5,819 nt of DNA. Origin: Blautia sp. (GTDB taxonomy: Bacteria > Bacillota > Clostridia > Lachnospirales > Lachnospiraceae). Below the pieces are notes generated by a model that worked only from the letters and a program-made list of their open reading frames with translations, did no database searches and was not told where the DNA came from. The stretch spans positions 1 through 5,819 of the forward strand of contig JAFWDX010000086.1 of NCBI GenBank assembly GCA_017515945.1. The letters run 5' to 3'. The position numbers and the translations under genes were made by a program. This document shows positions 1-5,478 of the stretch, in pieces; the first letter of the stretch is position 1, and every line of letters starts with the position of its first letter.

Positions 1-497
1 ATGTAGAGACCAAATATGACTACAAGACCGCAACGCTCAACGTGGTTTATGAGAAACCCTACTCCAACGGCATCCGTGCGACAGTCAAATGCTATGGCGC
101 GGACGATGTCCAGGAGGGTGTGGCGATCATGCATCATGAGAACGTCGGCGTATCCATCACCGGCAACTCCACCAACCCGACCCGCTTCCAGCATCCGGTT
201 GCAGGCACCTACAAGAAAGAATGCATCGAGCAGGGCAAGAAGTACTTCTCAGTCGCATCCGGCGGCGGCACAGGCCGTACCCTTCATCCGGACAACATGG
301 CGGCAGGCCCGGCTTCCTATGGTATGACTGATACTATGGGCCGTATGCATTCTGACGCTCAGTTTGCCGGTTCTTCCTCCGTTCCCGCCCATGTAGAGAT
401 GATGGGCCTGATCGGCATGGGCAACAACCCGATGGTCGGCGCGACTGTTGCAGTGGCTGTGTCCGTAGAAGAGGCTGCCAAGGCTGGCAAGTTTTAA
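1..497 (+). CDS. GGGtGRT family protein, C-terminal part (5' end outside window)
   Basis: The reading frame is open from the first base (complete codons begin at base 3) to TAA at 495-497, giving 164 visible residues. The motif that names the family, GGGTGRT, is encoded at 261-281 and is followed by LHPDNMAAGPASYGMTDTMG. The tail is rich in Gly, Ala and Met and includes a GLIGMGNNPMVGATVAVAV segment. This matches what I recall of the Pfam GGGtGRT family (PF14057). Its members are roughly 330 residues, are common in Clostridia, and have no established biochemical role that I know of. The window would then hold about the C-terminal half. I see no signal peptide or clear membrane segment in this part, so a cytosolic protein is likely. 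A methionine at 42 lies inside the family-like sequence and is not the start. The gene ends in its own terminator and is transcriptionally separate from what follows. Family assignment is fairly secure; function is unknown. Confidence 0.85.
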   Translation, partial: VETKYDYKTATLNVVYEKPYSNGIRATVKCYGADDVQEGVAIMHHENVGVSITGNSTNPTRFQHPVAGTYKKECIEQGKKYFSVASGGGTGRTLHPDNMAAGPASYGMTDTMGRMHSDAQFAGSSSVPAHVEMMGLIGMGNNPMVGATVAVAVSVEEAAKAGKF

Positions 498-516
498 GTA
501 ATATCCCCGAGGGTTG

Positions 517-561
517 ATTCAGGGTTGTGGGTTCCCACAACCCTGAATTGTAGCCCTTTTT
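517..561 (+). terminator. Rho-independent terminator of the GGGtGRT gene
   Basis: A perfect 15-bp stem pairs 517-531 with 534-548 around a TT at 532-533, so the real loop must open one or two pairs. A short T-run follows at 557-561, eight bases after the stem. The flanking GGG (511-513) can also pair with CCC (554-556), which would bring the stem base right up to the T-run. It lies 20 bp after the stop codon and ends the upstream transcript before the tRNA promoter. Confidence 0.85.
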
Positions 562-567
562 AATTCT

Positions 568-619
568 TCAAAAATTTTTTAAAAAAATGCTTGCATTTCT
601 CCGGAAGGTATGATATCTT
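568..619 (+). promoter_or_regulatory. Probable promoter of the tRNA-Glu gene, with an A/T-rich UP-like element
   Basis: A run of A5-T6-A7 (570-587) sits directly upstream of TTGCAT at 591-596, which resembles a -35 box. With a 17-bp spacer the -10 would be TATCTT at 614-619. An overlapping TATGAT at 609-614 is the better -10 match, but it lies only 12 bp from TTGCAT. Transcription would begin around 626, leaving about 12 nt of 5' leader for RNase P. A stable-RNA promoter with an UP-like A/T tract fits the tRNA downstream. The exact -10 choice is uncertain. Confidence 0.6.
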
Positions 620-637
620 ATAGAAGTCGAGTGACAA

Positions 638-709
638 GGCCAGTTGGTCAAGGGGTCAAGACGCCGCCCTCTCACGGCGGAAACACGAGTTCGATTCTCG
701 TACTGGCTG
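638..709 (+). tRNA. tRNA-Glu, anticodon CUC
   Basis: The full cloverleaf can be drawn. The acceptor stem pairs 638-644 with 702-708, the D stem pairs GTC 647-649 with GAC 660-662, and the anticodon stem pairs CCGCC 664-668 with GGCGG 676-680. The anticodon loop is CTCTCAC, giving anticodon CTC at 671-673. The variable region is AAAC and the T stem pairs ACGAG 685-689 with CTCGT 697-701 around the TTCGATT loop. The CUC anticodon reads the Glu codon GAG. Base 709 (G) is the discriminator, as is usual for bacterial tRNA-Glu. CCA is not encoded and would be added after transcription. The first acceptor pair is a G-U wobble instead of the usual G-C. The gene is a single tRNA with its own promoter and terminator. 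Confidence 0.96.
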
Positions 710-714
710 TTAAT

Positions 715-749
715 AAGCAATCAGGGGTAATCACCCTGGTTGCTTTTTT
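715..749 (+). terminator. Terminator after tRNA-Glu, just before the topoisomerase B-subunit gene
   Basis: An 11-bp stem (716-726 with 734-744, including one T-G pair) encloses a 7-nt loop and runs straight into T6 (744-749). This is a good intrinsic terminator. It lies only 13 bp upstream of the AGGAGG ribosome-binding site (763-768) of the next gene, so no separate promoter fits between them. Confidence 0.85.
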
Positions 750-778
750 CATGCTTAAAGACAGGAGGTTGATCACGG

Positions 779-2704
779 ATGGCAAAAAAGGAATCCTATG
801 ATGCTGCCAGTATTTCCGTGCTGGAAGGCCTGGAAGCAGTGCGCAAGCGCCCAGGCATGTATATCGGAAGCGTTTCGCGCAAAGGGCTTAACCATCTGAT
901 CTATGAGATCGTTGATAATGCGGTGGATGAGCATCTGGCAGGCTTCTGTTCCCATATCCGGGTCGTACTGGAGGCAGACGGTTCCTGTACGGTATCCGAT
1001 GACGGGAGGGGGATCCCCGTCGACATGCATGAGAAGGGAGTCCCCGCCGAACGGCTTGTCTTTACGACACTTCATGCCGGCGGCAAATTTGATAATGATG
1101 CCTATAAAACCAGCGGCGGCCTGCATGGCGTTGGATCCTCTGTAGTCAACGCACTGTCGGTATATCTGGATGTACGGATCAGCCGAGGAGGATATGTTCA
1201 TCATGACCGGTATGAGAGGGGAGTCCCTGTCCTTGAACTGGAAAACGGCCTGCTGCCCCGGATCGGCAAAGCTGCCGGAACGGGAACATGCATAAACTTC
1301 CTCCCGGATCCCGAGATTTTTGAAAAGACGGGCTTTTCCGCACCTGAGGTCAAAAGCCGTCTGCATGAAACCGCCTATCTCAATCCCCAGCTGACGATCT
1401 GCTTTGTGGATCATGTGCAGGGACATTCTGAGGAGATCATTTACCATGAGCCGGAGGGTATCGTGGGTTTTGTCAGGGATCTGGATCAGAATACCGAAGT
1501 GCTGCATGAGCCCATCCTCCTGAAAGGGAGCACGGAAGGGATCGAGGTGGAAGCCGCCTTCCAGTACGCAAATGAATTCCGTGAAAATGTGCTTGGTTTC
1601 TGTAATAATATCTATAATTCCGAAGGCGGTACACATCTGACCGGTTTCAAAACAACCTTTACCGCGGTCATGAACACATATGCCCGTGAGATCGGCATCC
1701 TGAAGGACAAGGACACGAACTTTACCGGCGCGGATATCCGCAACGGGATCACTGCAGTCGTCTCGATCAAGCATCCGGATCCCCGTTTTGAAGGACAGAC
1801 AAAGACCCGCCTGGACAATCAGGACGCGGCCAGGGCTGTCAGCAAAGTGGTCGGGGAACAGCTGGTGCTGTATTTTGACCGCAACCTGGAAACGCTAAAG
1901 ACGGTTCTTTCCTGTGCGGAAAAGGCGGCGAAGATCCGCAAAAGCCAGGAAAAGGCAAAAACGAATCTTCTGACAAAGCAGAAGTATTCCTTTGATTCCA
2001 ACGGAAAGCTGGCCAACTGCGAAAAGAAGGACCCCTCACAGTGTGAGATCTTTATCGTGGAGGGAGACTCGGCAGGCGGATCCGCCAAAACGGCCCGCGA
2101 CCGCAGTTATCAGGCGATCCTGCCGATACGGGGCAAGATCCTGAACGTAGAAAAAGCAACCATCGACAAGGTTCTGGCCAATGCGGAGATCAAAACCATG
2201 ATCAATGCCTTTGGATGCGGTTTTTCCGAAGGGTACGGGAACGACTTTGATATTTCAAAACTGCGTTATGACAAGATCGTGATCATGGCAGATGCGGATG
2301 TGGACGGCGCGCATATTTCCACGCTGCTGCTGACGCTGTTTTACAGATTCATGCCTGAGTTGATCTATGAAGGCCATGTGTATATCGCCATGCCTCCTCT
2401 TTACAAAGCCATGCCGAAAAAAGGGCCGGAGGAGTATCTGTATGACGACAAGGCTCTTGAAAAATACAGGAAGCATCACAAGAGCGGCAGTTTCACCCTG
2501 CAACGGTTCAAAGGCCTGGGCGAGATGGATGCGCAGCAGCTCTGGGAAACAACACTCAATCCGGAAACACGCAGGATGAAGCGGGTGGAAATCGAGGATG
2601 CCCGCATGGCCTCGAGTGTGACGGAGACCTTGATGGGAAGCGACGTGCCTCCGAGAAAAGCCTTCATATATGAGCATGCTGCCGATGCGCAGCTGGACAT
2701 ATAA
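779..2704 (+). CDS. parE: Type IIA DNA topoisomerase, ATPase/TOPRIM (B) subunit, ParE/GyrB-like
   Basis: This 641-residue protein has the usual Gram-positive GyrB/ParE length, and as part of the A2B2 enzyme it hydrolyses ATP to drive passage of one DNA duplex through another. The GHKL ATPase domain comes first: E43 and N47 in YEIVDNAVDE, the DDGRGIP motif at 74-80, and GGLHGVGSS around 113-121. The transducer domain has the QTK lysine at K342. The TOPRIM domain has EGDSAGGSAK at 428-437 and the metal-binding DADVDG at 505-510, followed by PPLYK at 539-543 and QRFKGLGEMD at 575-584. The E. coli-type GyrB insert is absent. ATG at 779 is preceded by AGGAGG (763-768) with a 10-bp gap, and the N-terminus aligns with the family. 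DADVDG and the LPIRGKILNVEKA stretch are more gyrase-like, since ParE usually has DADTDG. However, its partner downstream looks like ParC. I use parE on that context, and an annotation as a second GyrB is equally defensible. The enzyme class is certain. Confidence 0.95.
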   Translation: MAKKESYDAASISVLEGLEAVRKRPGMYIGSVSRKGLNHLIYEIVDNAVDEHLAGFCSHIRVVLEADGSCTVSDDGRGIPVDMHEKGVPAERLVFTTLHAGGKFDNDAYKTSGGLHGVGSSVVNALSVYLDVRISRGGYVHHDRYERGVPVLELENGLLPRIGKAAGTGTCINFLPDPEIFEKTGFSAPEVKSRLHETAYLNPQLTICFVDHVQGHSEEIIYHEPEGIVGFVRDLDQNTEVLHEPILLKGSTEGIEVEAAFQYANEFRENVLGFCNNIYNSEGGTHLTGFKTTFTAVMNTYAREIGILKDKDTNFTGADIRNGITAVVSIKHPDPRFEGQTKTRLDNQDAARAVSKVVGEQLVLYFDRNLETLKTVLSCAEKAAKIRKSQEKAKTNLLTKQKYSFDSNGKLANCEKKDPSQCEIFIVEGDSAGGSAKTARDRSYQAILPIRGKILNVEKATIDKVLANAEIKTMINAFGCGFSEGYGNDFDISKLRYDKIVIMADADVDGAHISTLLLTLFYRFMPELIYEGHVYIAMPPLYKAMPKKGPEEYLYDDKALEKYRKHHKSGSFTLQRFKGLGEMDAQQLWETTLNPETRRMKRVEIEDARMASSVTETLMGSDVPPRKAFIYEHAADAQLDI

Positions 2705-2708
2705 CTCT

Positions 2709-2748
2709 CTCGTAACTGTTCAGACACAAGCTCCTTCACAGTTACGAG
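2709..2748 (+). repeat. Short inverted repeat sharing both ends with the 5339-5452 element
   Basis: An 11-bp perfect inverted repeat (2709-2719 with 2738-2748) starts five bases after the B-subunit stop codon and encloses an 18-nt loop. Its arms carry CGTAACTGT/ACAGTTACG. Read on the minus strand, it begins with the same 16 bases (GTAACTGTGAAGGAGC) and ends with the same 14 bases (CTGAACAGTTACGA) as the element before rimP, but with almost nothing between them. It looks like a minimal copy of that element in the opposite orientation. There is no T-run, so it is not a classical terminator. Confidence 0.75.
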
Positions 2749-2877
2749 GCCAGGCGCAGGCTCCTTTCGTCGCATTGAAAGTGCGCCAGGCCTTGGCTAT
2801 TGAGCGTTTGTTTCACGCACCTGCCAAGGCACGCCTGCGGTGTCGCAGTAAATGCGAGGTGCTGACTGGACGGTTAC
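2712..2877. repeat. Composite intergenic repeat region, GTAAC-ended, between the topoisomerase genes
   Basis: This covers nearly the whole 212-bp gap. The outer ends are imperfect inverted copies: GTAACTGTTCAGACA at 2712-2726 against TGACTGGACGGTTAC at 2863-2877, matching at 12 of 15 positions. Inside are several hairpins: 2747-2758 with 2782-2793 (12 positions, one A-A mismatch), CCTTGGC 2791-2797 with GCCAAGG 2823-2829, and CGCA 2844-2847 with TGCG 2853-2856. GCAGGCTCCTT (2757-2767 approximately) repeats the reverse complement of AAGGAGCCTGC in the later element. I see no transposase and no convincing coding potential. It resembles a non-autonomous, MITE-like or REP-like element, possibly nested. 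Promoter content is doubtful: TACAAT at 2875-2880 has no decent -35. Confidence 0.55.
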
Positions 2878-2916
2878 AATCTGTCATTTTATTTATGGCG
2901 ATGAACAGGAGTACGA

Positions 2917-5166
2917 ATGGAAACAAAACAGGAAAATATCATCCGCACGGAGTATGCGGAAGAAATGCAGAAATCCTATATCGATTACGCCATGAGCGTG
3001 ATCATTTCCCGGGCTCTTCCGGATGTACGTGACGGGCTCAAGCCTGTGCAGCGCAGGACGCTGTATGACATGTATGAGCTTGGGATCCGGTATGACCGCC
3101 CCTACAGGAAATGCGCGCGTATCGTGGGAGATACGATGGGTAAATATCACCCACATGGCGACAGTTCCATACATGAAGCCCTCGTGGTTATGGCACAGGA
3201 CTTCAAAAAAGGGCGTACACTGGTGGACGGGCACGGAAATTTCGGATCCATCGAAGGCGACGGAGCTGCTGCGATGCGTTACACAGAGGCCAGACTGGAA
3301 AAGCTGACCTGGGATGTTTTTCTTGGAGATCTTGACAAGGATGTGGTGGATTTCGTCCCCAACTTTGACGAGACTGAAAAAGAACCTTCTGTCCTGCCGG
3401 TGAGGATTCCCAACCTGCTGGTCAATGGGGCGGACGGCATTGCCGTCGGTATGGCCACAAGCATTCCTCCCCATAATCTGGGAGAAGTGGTGGACGCGGT
3501 CAAGGCTTATATGAAAGATAACGGGATAAGCGTCCGTGGTCTGATGCGATATCTGAAGGGACCGGACTTCCCGACCGGCGGGATCGTGGTCAACAAGGAT
3601 GAGCTCCTGGATATATACGAAAGCGGTACGGGAAAGATCCGGATCAGAGGAAAAGTGGAGGTCGAAAAAGGAAAAGGCGGCCGCCAGCTCCTGGTGATCA
3701 CGCAGATTCCCTATACCATGCTAGGCGCAAATATCGGCAAGTTCCTGAATGATGTTGCCGCGCTTGTCGAGACAAGAAAGACAACGGATATTGTCGACAT
3801 TTCCAATCAGTCTTCAAAGGAAGGGATACGCATCGTTCTGGAAGTGAAAAAAGATGCGGATATCGAAGCATTGACGAACCTCCTTTATAAAAAGACCAGA
3901 CTCGAAGATACCTTCGGAGTGAATATGCTCGCTGTCGCGGATGGCAGACCTGAGACCCTTAACCTCAGACAGATCATCGAACACCATGTTGATTTCCTGT
4001 TTGAAATCACTACACGAAAGTATCAGACCCTGCTCGGGCGTGAACAGGAAAAACGGGAGATCCAGGAGGGACTGATCGCTGCCTGTGATGTCATAGATCT
4101 GATCATCGAGATCCTCAGAGGGTCAAAGAGCAGAGAACAGGCGAAAGAATGCCTGGTAAACGGCGTGACCGAAGGGATCCGGTTCAAGACAAAAACCAGT
4201 GAGAGAGCTGCTTCAAAACTCCGGTTTACAGAAAAACAGGCTGTCGCCATACTGGAAATGCGTCTGTACAGGCTGATCGGACTGGAGATCGACGCGCTGA
4301 TGGCAGAGCACAGACAGACCCTTGAAAATATCGCCCGTTATGAGCAGATCCTGAACAATTATGATACCATGGCTCAGGCCCTGACCACAGAACTGGACGC
4401 GATAAAAAAAGAATACAGTACACCGCGAAAGACGGCCATAGAGAATGCCACGGAGATCGTCCTGGAGGAAAAACAGGAAGAGGAAATGCTGGTCTGGTTC
4501 CTCATGGACCGTTTCGGTTATATGAAAATCGTGGATCAGGCTGCGTTCGAGCGCAATCAGGAGGCAGCCCTTGAAGAATACCGCGTTGTTTTTTCCTGCA
4601 TGAATTCGGACCGGATCGGGCTGTTTACAGATACGGGCAAAATGCATGTCATCCGTGTAAAGGATATACCCATGGTCCGCTTCAGGGATAAAGGCGTTCC
4701 GGCAGACAATGTAAGCAATTATGAAAGCGCATCGGAAAAGATTCTGCTGGTGGCACCGATGGAACAGCTCCTTACTCAGACACTTCTTTTTGTCACGCGG
4801 CAGGGGATGTGCAAGCAGGTGGCCGGAGCTGAGTTCGAAACGACCTCCCGCAGGACGATCGCTTCCACAAAGCTGGCGGAAGATGACAGACTGATTTTTG
4901 TCGGCTCTGTGGACGAAATGGAGCAGCTGGTACTGCAGACGGAAAGCGGTGTTTTCATCCGTTTCCTCCTGAAAGAGGTCTCATCCATGAAAAAAACCGC
5001 GGTCGGCGTAAGAGGCATAAAGCTTTCAAAAGGAGATCTTGTGGATCAGGCTTATCTGCTGGCTGCCCACTCAGATTACGTTGTGACGGTGGGAGAAAAG
5101 CCGCTTTCATTGATGAAGATCCGCTTATCAGGACGGGATGGCAAAGGGACAAAACCCAGGCTGTAA
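2917..5166 (+). CDS. parC: Type IIA DNA topoisomerase, DNA-cleaving (A) subunit, ParC-like
   Basis: This 749-residue subunit makes the double-strand break and binds DNA. The N-terminal winged-helix/tower region is complete, with [17 protein letters not shown] at 31-47, [15 protein letters not shown] at 76-90, and the catalytic tyrosine Y122 preceded by R121 in [27 protein letters not shown] lies near 171-187. A long helical, coiled-coil-like stretch runs to about residue 525, followed by a beta-pinwheel C-terminal domain of about 225 residues. The place where GyrA carries QRRGGKG has RNQEAALEE (about 546-554) instead. Only a degenerate GRDGKGTK occurs, at 739-746, at the very end. The missing GyrA box and a total length near E. 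coli ParC favour a topoisomerase IV-like, decatenating enzyme over a supercoiling gyrase; this is inference. ATG at 2917 has AGGAG at 2907-2911. It should pair with the B subunit encoded 212 bp upstream, an unusually wide gap for such partners. Confidence 0.95.
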   Translation: METKQENIIRTEYAEEMQKSYIDYAMSVIISRALPDVRDGLKPVQRRTLYDMYELGIRYDRPYRKCARIVGDTMGKYHPHGDSSIHEALVVMAQDFKKGRTLVDGHGNFGSIEGDGAAAMRYTEARLEKLTWDVFLGDLDKDVVDFVPNFDETEKEPSVLPVRIPNLLVNGADGIAVGMATSIPPHNLGEVVDAVKAYMKDNGISVRGLMRYLKGPDFPTGGIVVNKDELLDIYESGTGKIRIRGKVEVEKGKGGRQLLVITQIPYTMLGANIGKFLNDVAALVETRKTTDIVDISNQSSKEGIRIVLEVKKDADIEALTNLLYKKTRLEDTFGVNMLAVADGRPETLNLRQIIEHHVDFLFEITTRKYQTLLGREQEKREIQEGLIAACDVIDLIIEILRGSKSREQAKECLVNGVTEGIRFKTKTSERAASKLRFTEKQAVAILEMRLYRLIGLEIDALMAEHRQTLENIARYEQILNNYDTMAQALTTELDAIKKEYSTPRKTAIENATEIVLEEKQEEEMLVWFLMDRFGYMKIVDQAAFERNQEAALEEYRVVFSCMNSDRIGLFTDTGKMHVIRVKDIPMVRFRDKGVPADNVSNYESASEKILLVAPMEQLLTQTLLFVTRQGMCKQVAGAEFETTSRRTIASTKLAEDDRLIFVGSVDEMEQLVLQTESGVFIRFLLKEVSSMKKTAVGVRGIKLSKGDLVDQAYLLAAHSDYVVTVGEKPLSLMKIRLSGRDGKGTKPRL

Positions 5167-5215
5167 CAGGAGAACAAAAACCCCTTAAAATATGAAATAA
5201 TATTGCGAAAATGGG

Positions 5216-5244
5216 TTGCTTTTCTGACTATCCGGTGATATGAT
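5216..5244 (+). promoter_or_regulatory. Sigma-A type promoter for the rimP leader
   Basis: TTGCTT (5216-5221) and TATGAT (5239-5244) are separated by exactly 17 bp, matching the housekeeping consensus at 4 and 5 of 6 positions. The upstream 30 bases are A/T-rich. A start near 5251 would give a leader of about 228 nt before rimP. It lies 50 bp after the A-subunit stop codon and points toward rimP, so it probably makes the rimP operon independent of the topoisomerase genes. Confidence 0.7.
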
Positions 5245-5277
5245 ATAGCCATAATTAAATGCAGCAGACAACAATAC

Positions 5278-5330
5278 AGGAGTGGACAAACGTCCACTCC
5301 TCTTTATATGAGTGGGATTCATATTTTTTT
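5278..5330 (+). terminator. Leaky terminator or attenuator in the rimP leader
   Basis: A perfect 10-bp stem (AGGAGTGGAC 5278-5287 with GTCCACTCCT 5292-5301, loop AAAC) is followed by a poor, interrupted U-tract (CTTTATAT). Directly after it, a 6-bp A/U-rich stem (ATATGA 5306-5311 with TCATAT 5319-5324) is followed by T7 (5324-5330). AGTGGG at 5311-5316 can also pair with TCCACT at 5293-5298, which would break both hairpins. The module lies about 27 nt after the predicted start at 5251. It could end the upstream topoisomerase mRNA, regulate read-through into rimP, or both. Confidence 0.65.
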
Positions 5331-5338
5331 AAAAAGAT

Positions 5339-5452
5339 GTAACTGTGAAGGAGCCTGCTACGGCAACTGAGCCCGACGCAGCATATGTAGTCAGGATGGT
5401 GCTTTAAGTTTAAGATGATTGAGATGGCCCGCCAGTGACTGAACAGTTACGA
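5339..5452 (+). repeat. Intergenic repeat element with GTAACTGT/ACAGTTAC ends
   Basis: The element begins with GTAACTGTGAAGGAGCCTG (5339-5357) and ends with TGACTGAACAGTTACGA (5436-5452). Its outermost 8 bp (5339-5346 and 5443-5450) form a perfect inverted repeat. The first 16 and last 14 bases recur, reverse-complemented, in the gap between the two topoisomerase genes. The roughly 80-bp interior is not shared with that copy and has no coding potential that I can see. No transposase is present. It sits between the leader terminator and the rimP ribosome-binding site, so it would be part of the rimP 5' untranslated region. Confidence 0.65.
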
Positions 5453-5462
5453 AAAGGTGAGA

Positions 5463-5472
5463 AAGGAAGGTG
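5463..5472 (+). promoter_or_regulatory. Ribosome-binding site deciding the TTG start of rimP
   Basis: AAGGAAGGTG closely matches the AAGGAGGTG anti-16S complement (one extra A) and lies 6 bp before TTG at 5479. An in-frame GTG at 5470 overlaps this site. That GTG could only use AAGGTGAG at 5454-5461, which is a weaker match, so TTG is preferred. Confidence 0.65.
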
Positions 5473-5478
5473 CGCGGA

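Noticed and set aside
610..801. 63-codon plus-strand frame across the tRNA and its terminator
   Set aside because: It translates through the whole tRNA-Glu gene and the terminator hairpin and runs into the B-subunit start. The tRNA explains this sequence.
773..1774. 333-codon open frame on the minus strand opposite the B-subunit gene
   Set aside because: It lies entirely antisense to a clearly conserved ATPase domain, has no recognisable family features and a His/Cys/Ile-scattered composition typical of shadow frames, and no convincing ribosome-binding site was seen.
2852..2880. Possible separate promoter for the A-subunit gene ending in TACAAT (2875-2880)
   Set aside because: The -10 is good, but the sequence 17 bp upstream (ATGCGA) matches the -35 consensus at only three positions. 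Co-transcription with the B-subunit gene is simpler.
2893..3474. 193-codon minus-strand frame opposite the start of the A-subunit gene
   Set aside because: It is fully antisense to the highly conserved quinolone-binding and active-site region, with no independent coding evidence.
5259..5342. 27-codon ORF (MQQTTIQEW...) running through both leader hairpins before rimP, considered as a leader peptide
   Set aside because: The ATG is only about 8 nt after the predicted transcript start, has no ribosome-binding site, and shows no run of regulatory codons.
5388..5416. Possible promoter inside the repeat before rimP (TAGTCA, 17 bp, TAAGAT)
   Set aside because: Both boxes match the consensus at only 4 of 6 positions, which is expected by chance. 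The promoter at 5216-5244 is much better.
2705..5478. CRISPR-like array or phage/defence island in the gaps
   Set aside because: The repeats are few, inverted and irregularly spaced. No cas, integrase, transposase or phage genes are present, and all complete genes are housekeeping.
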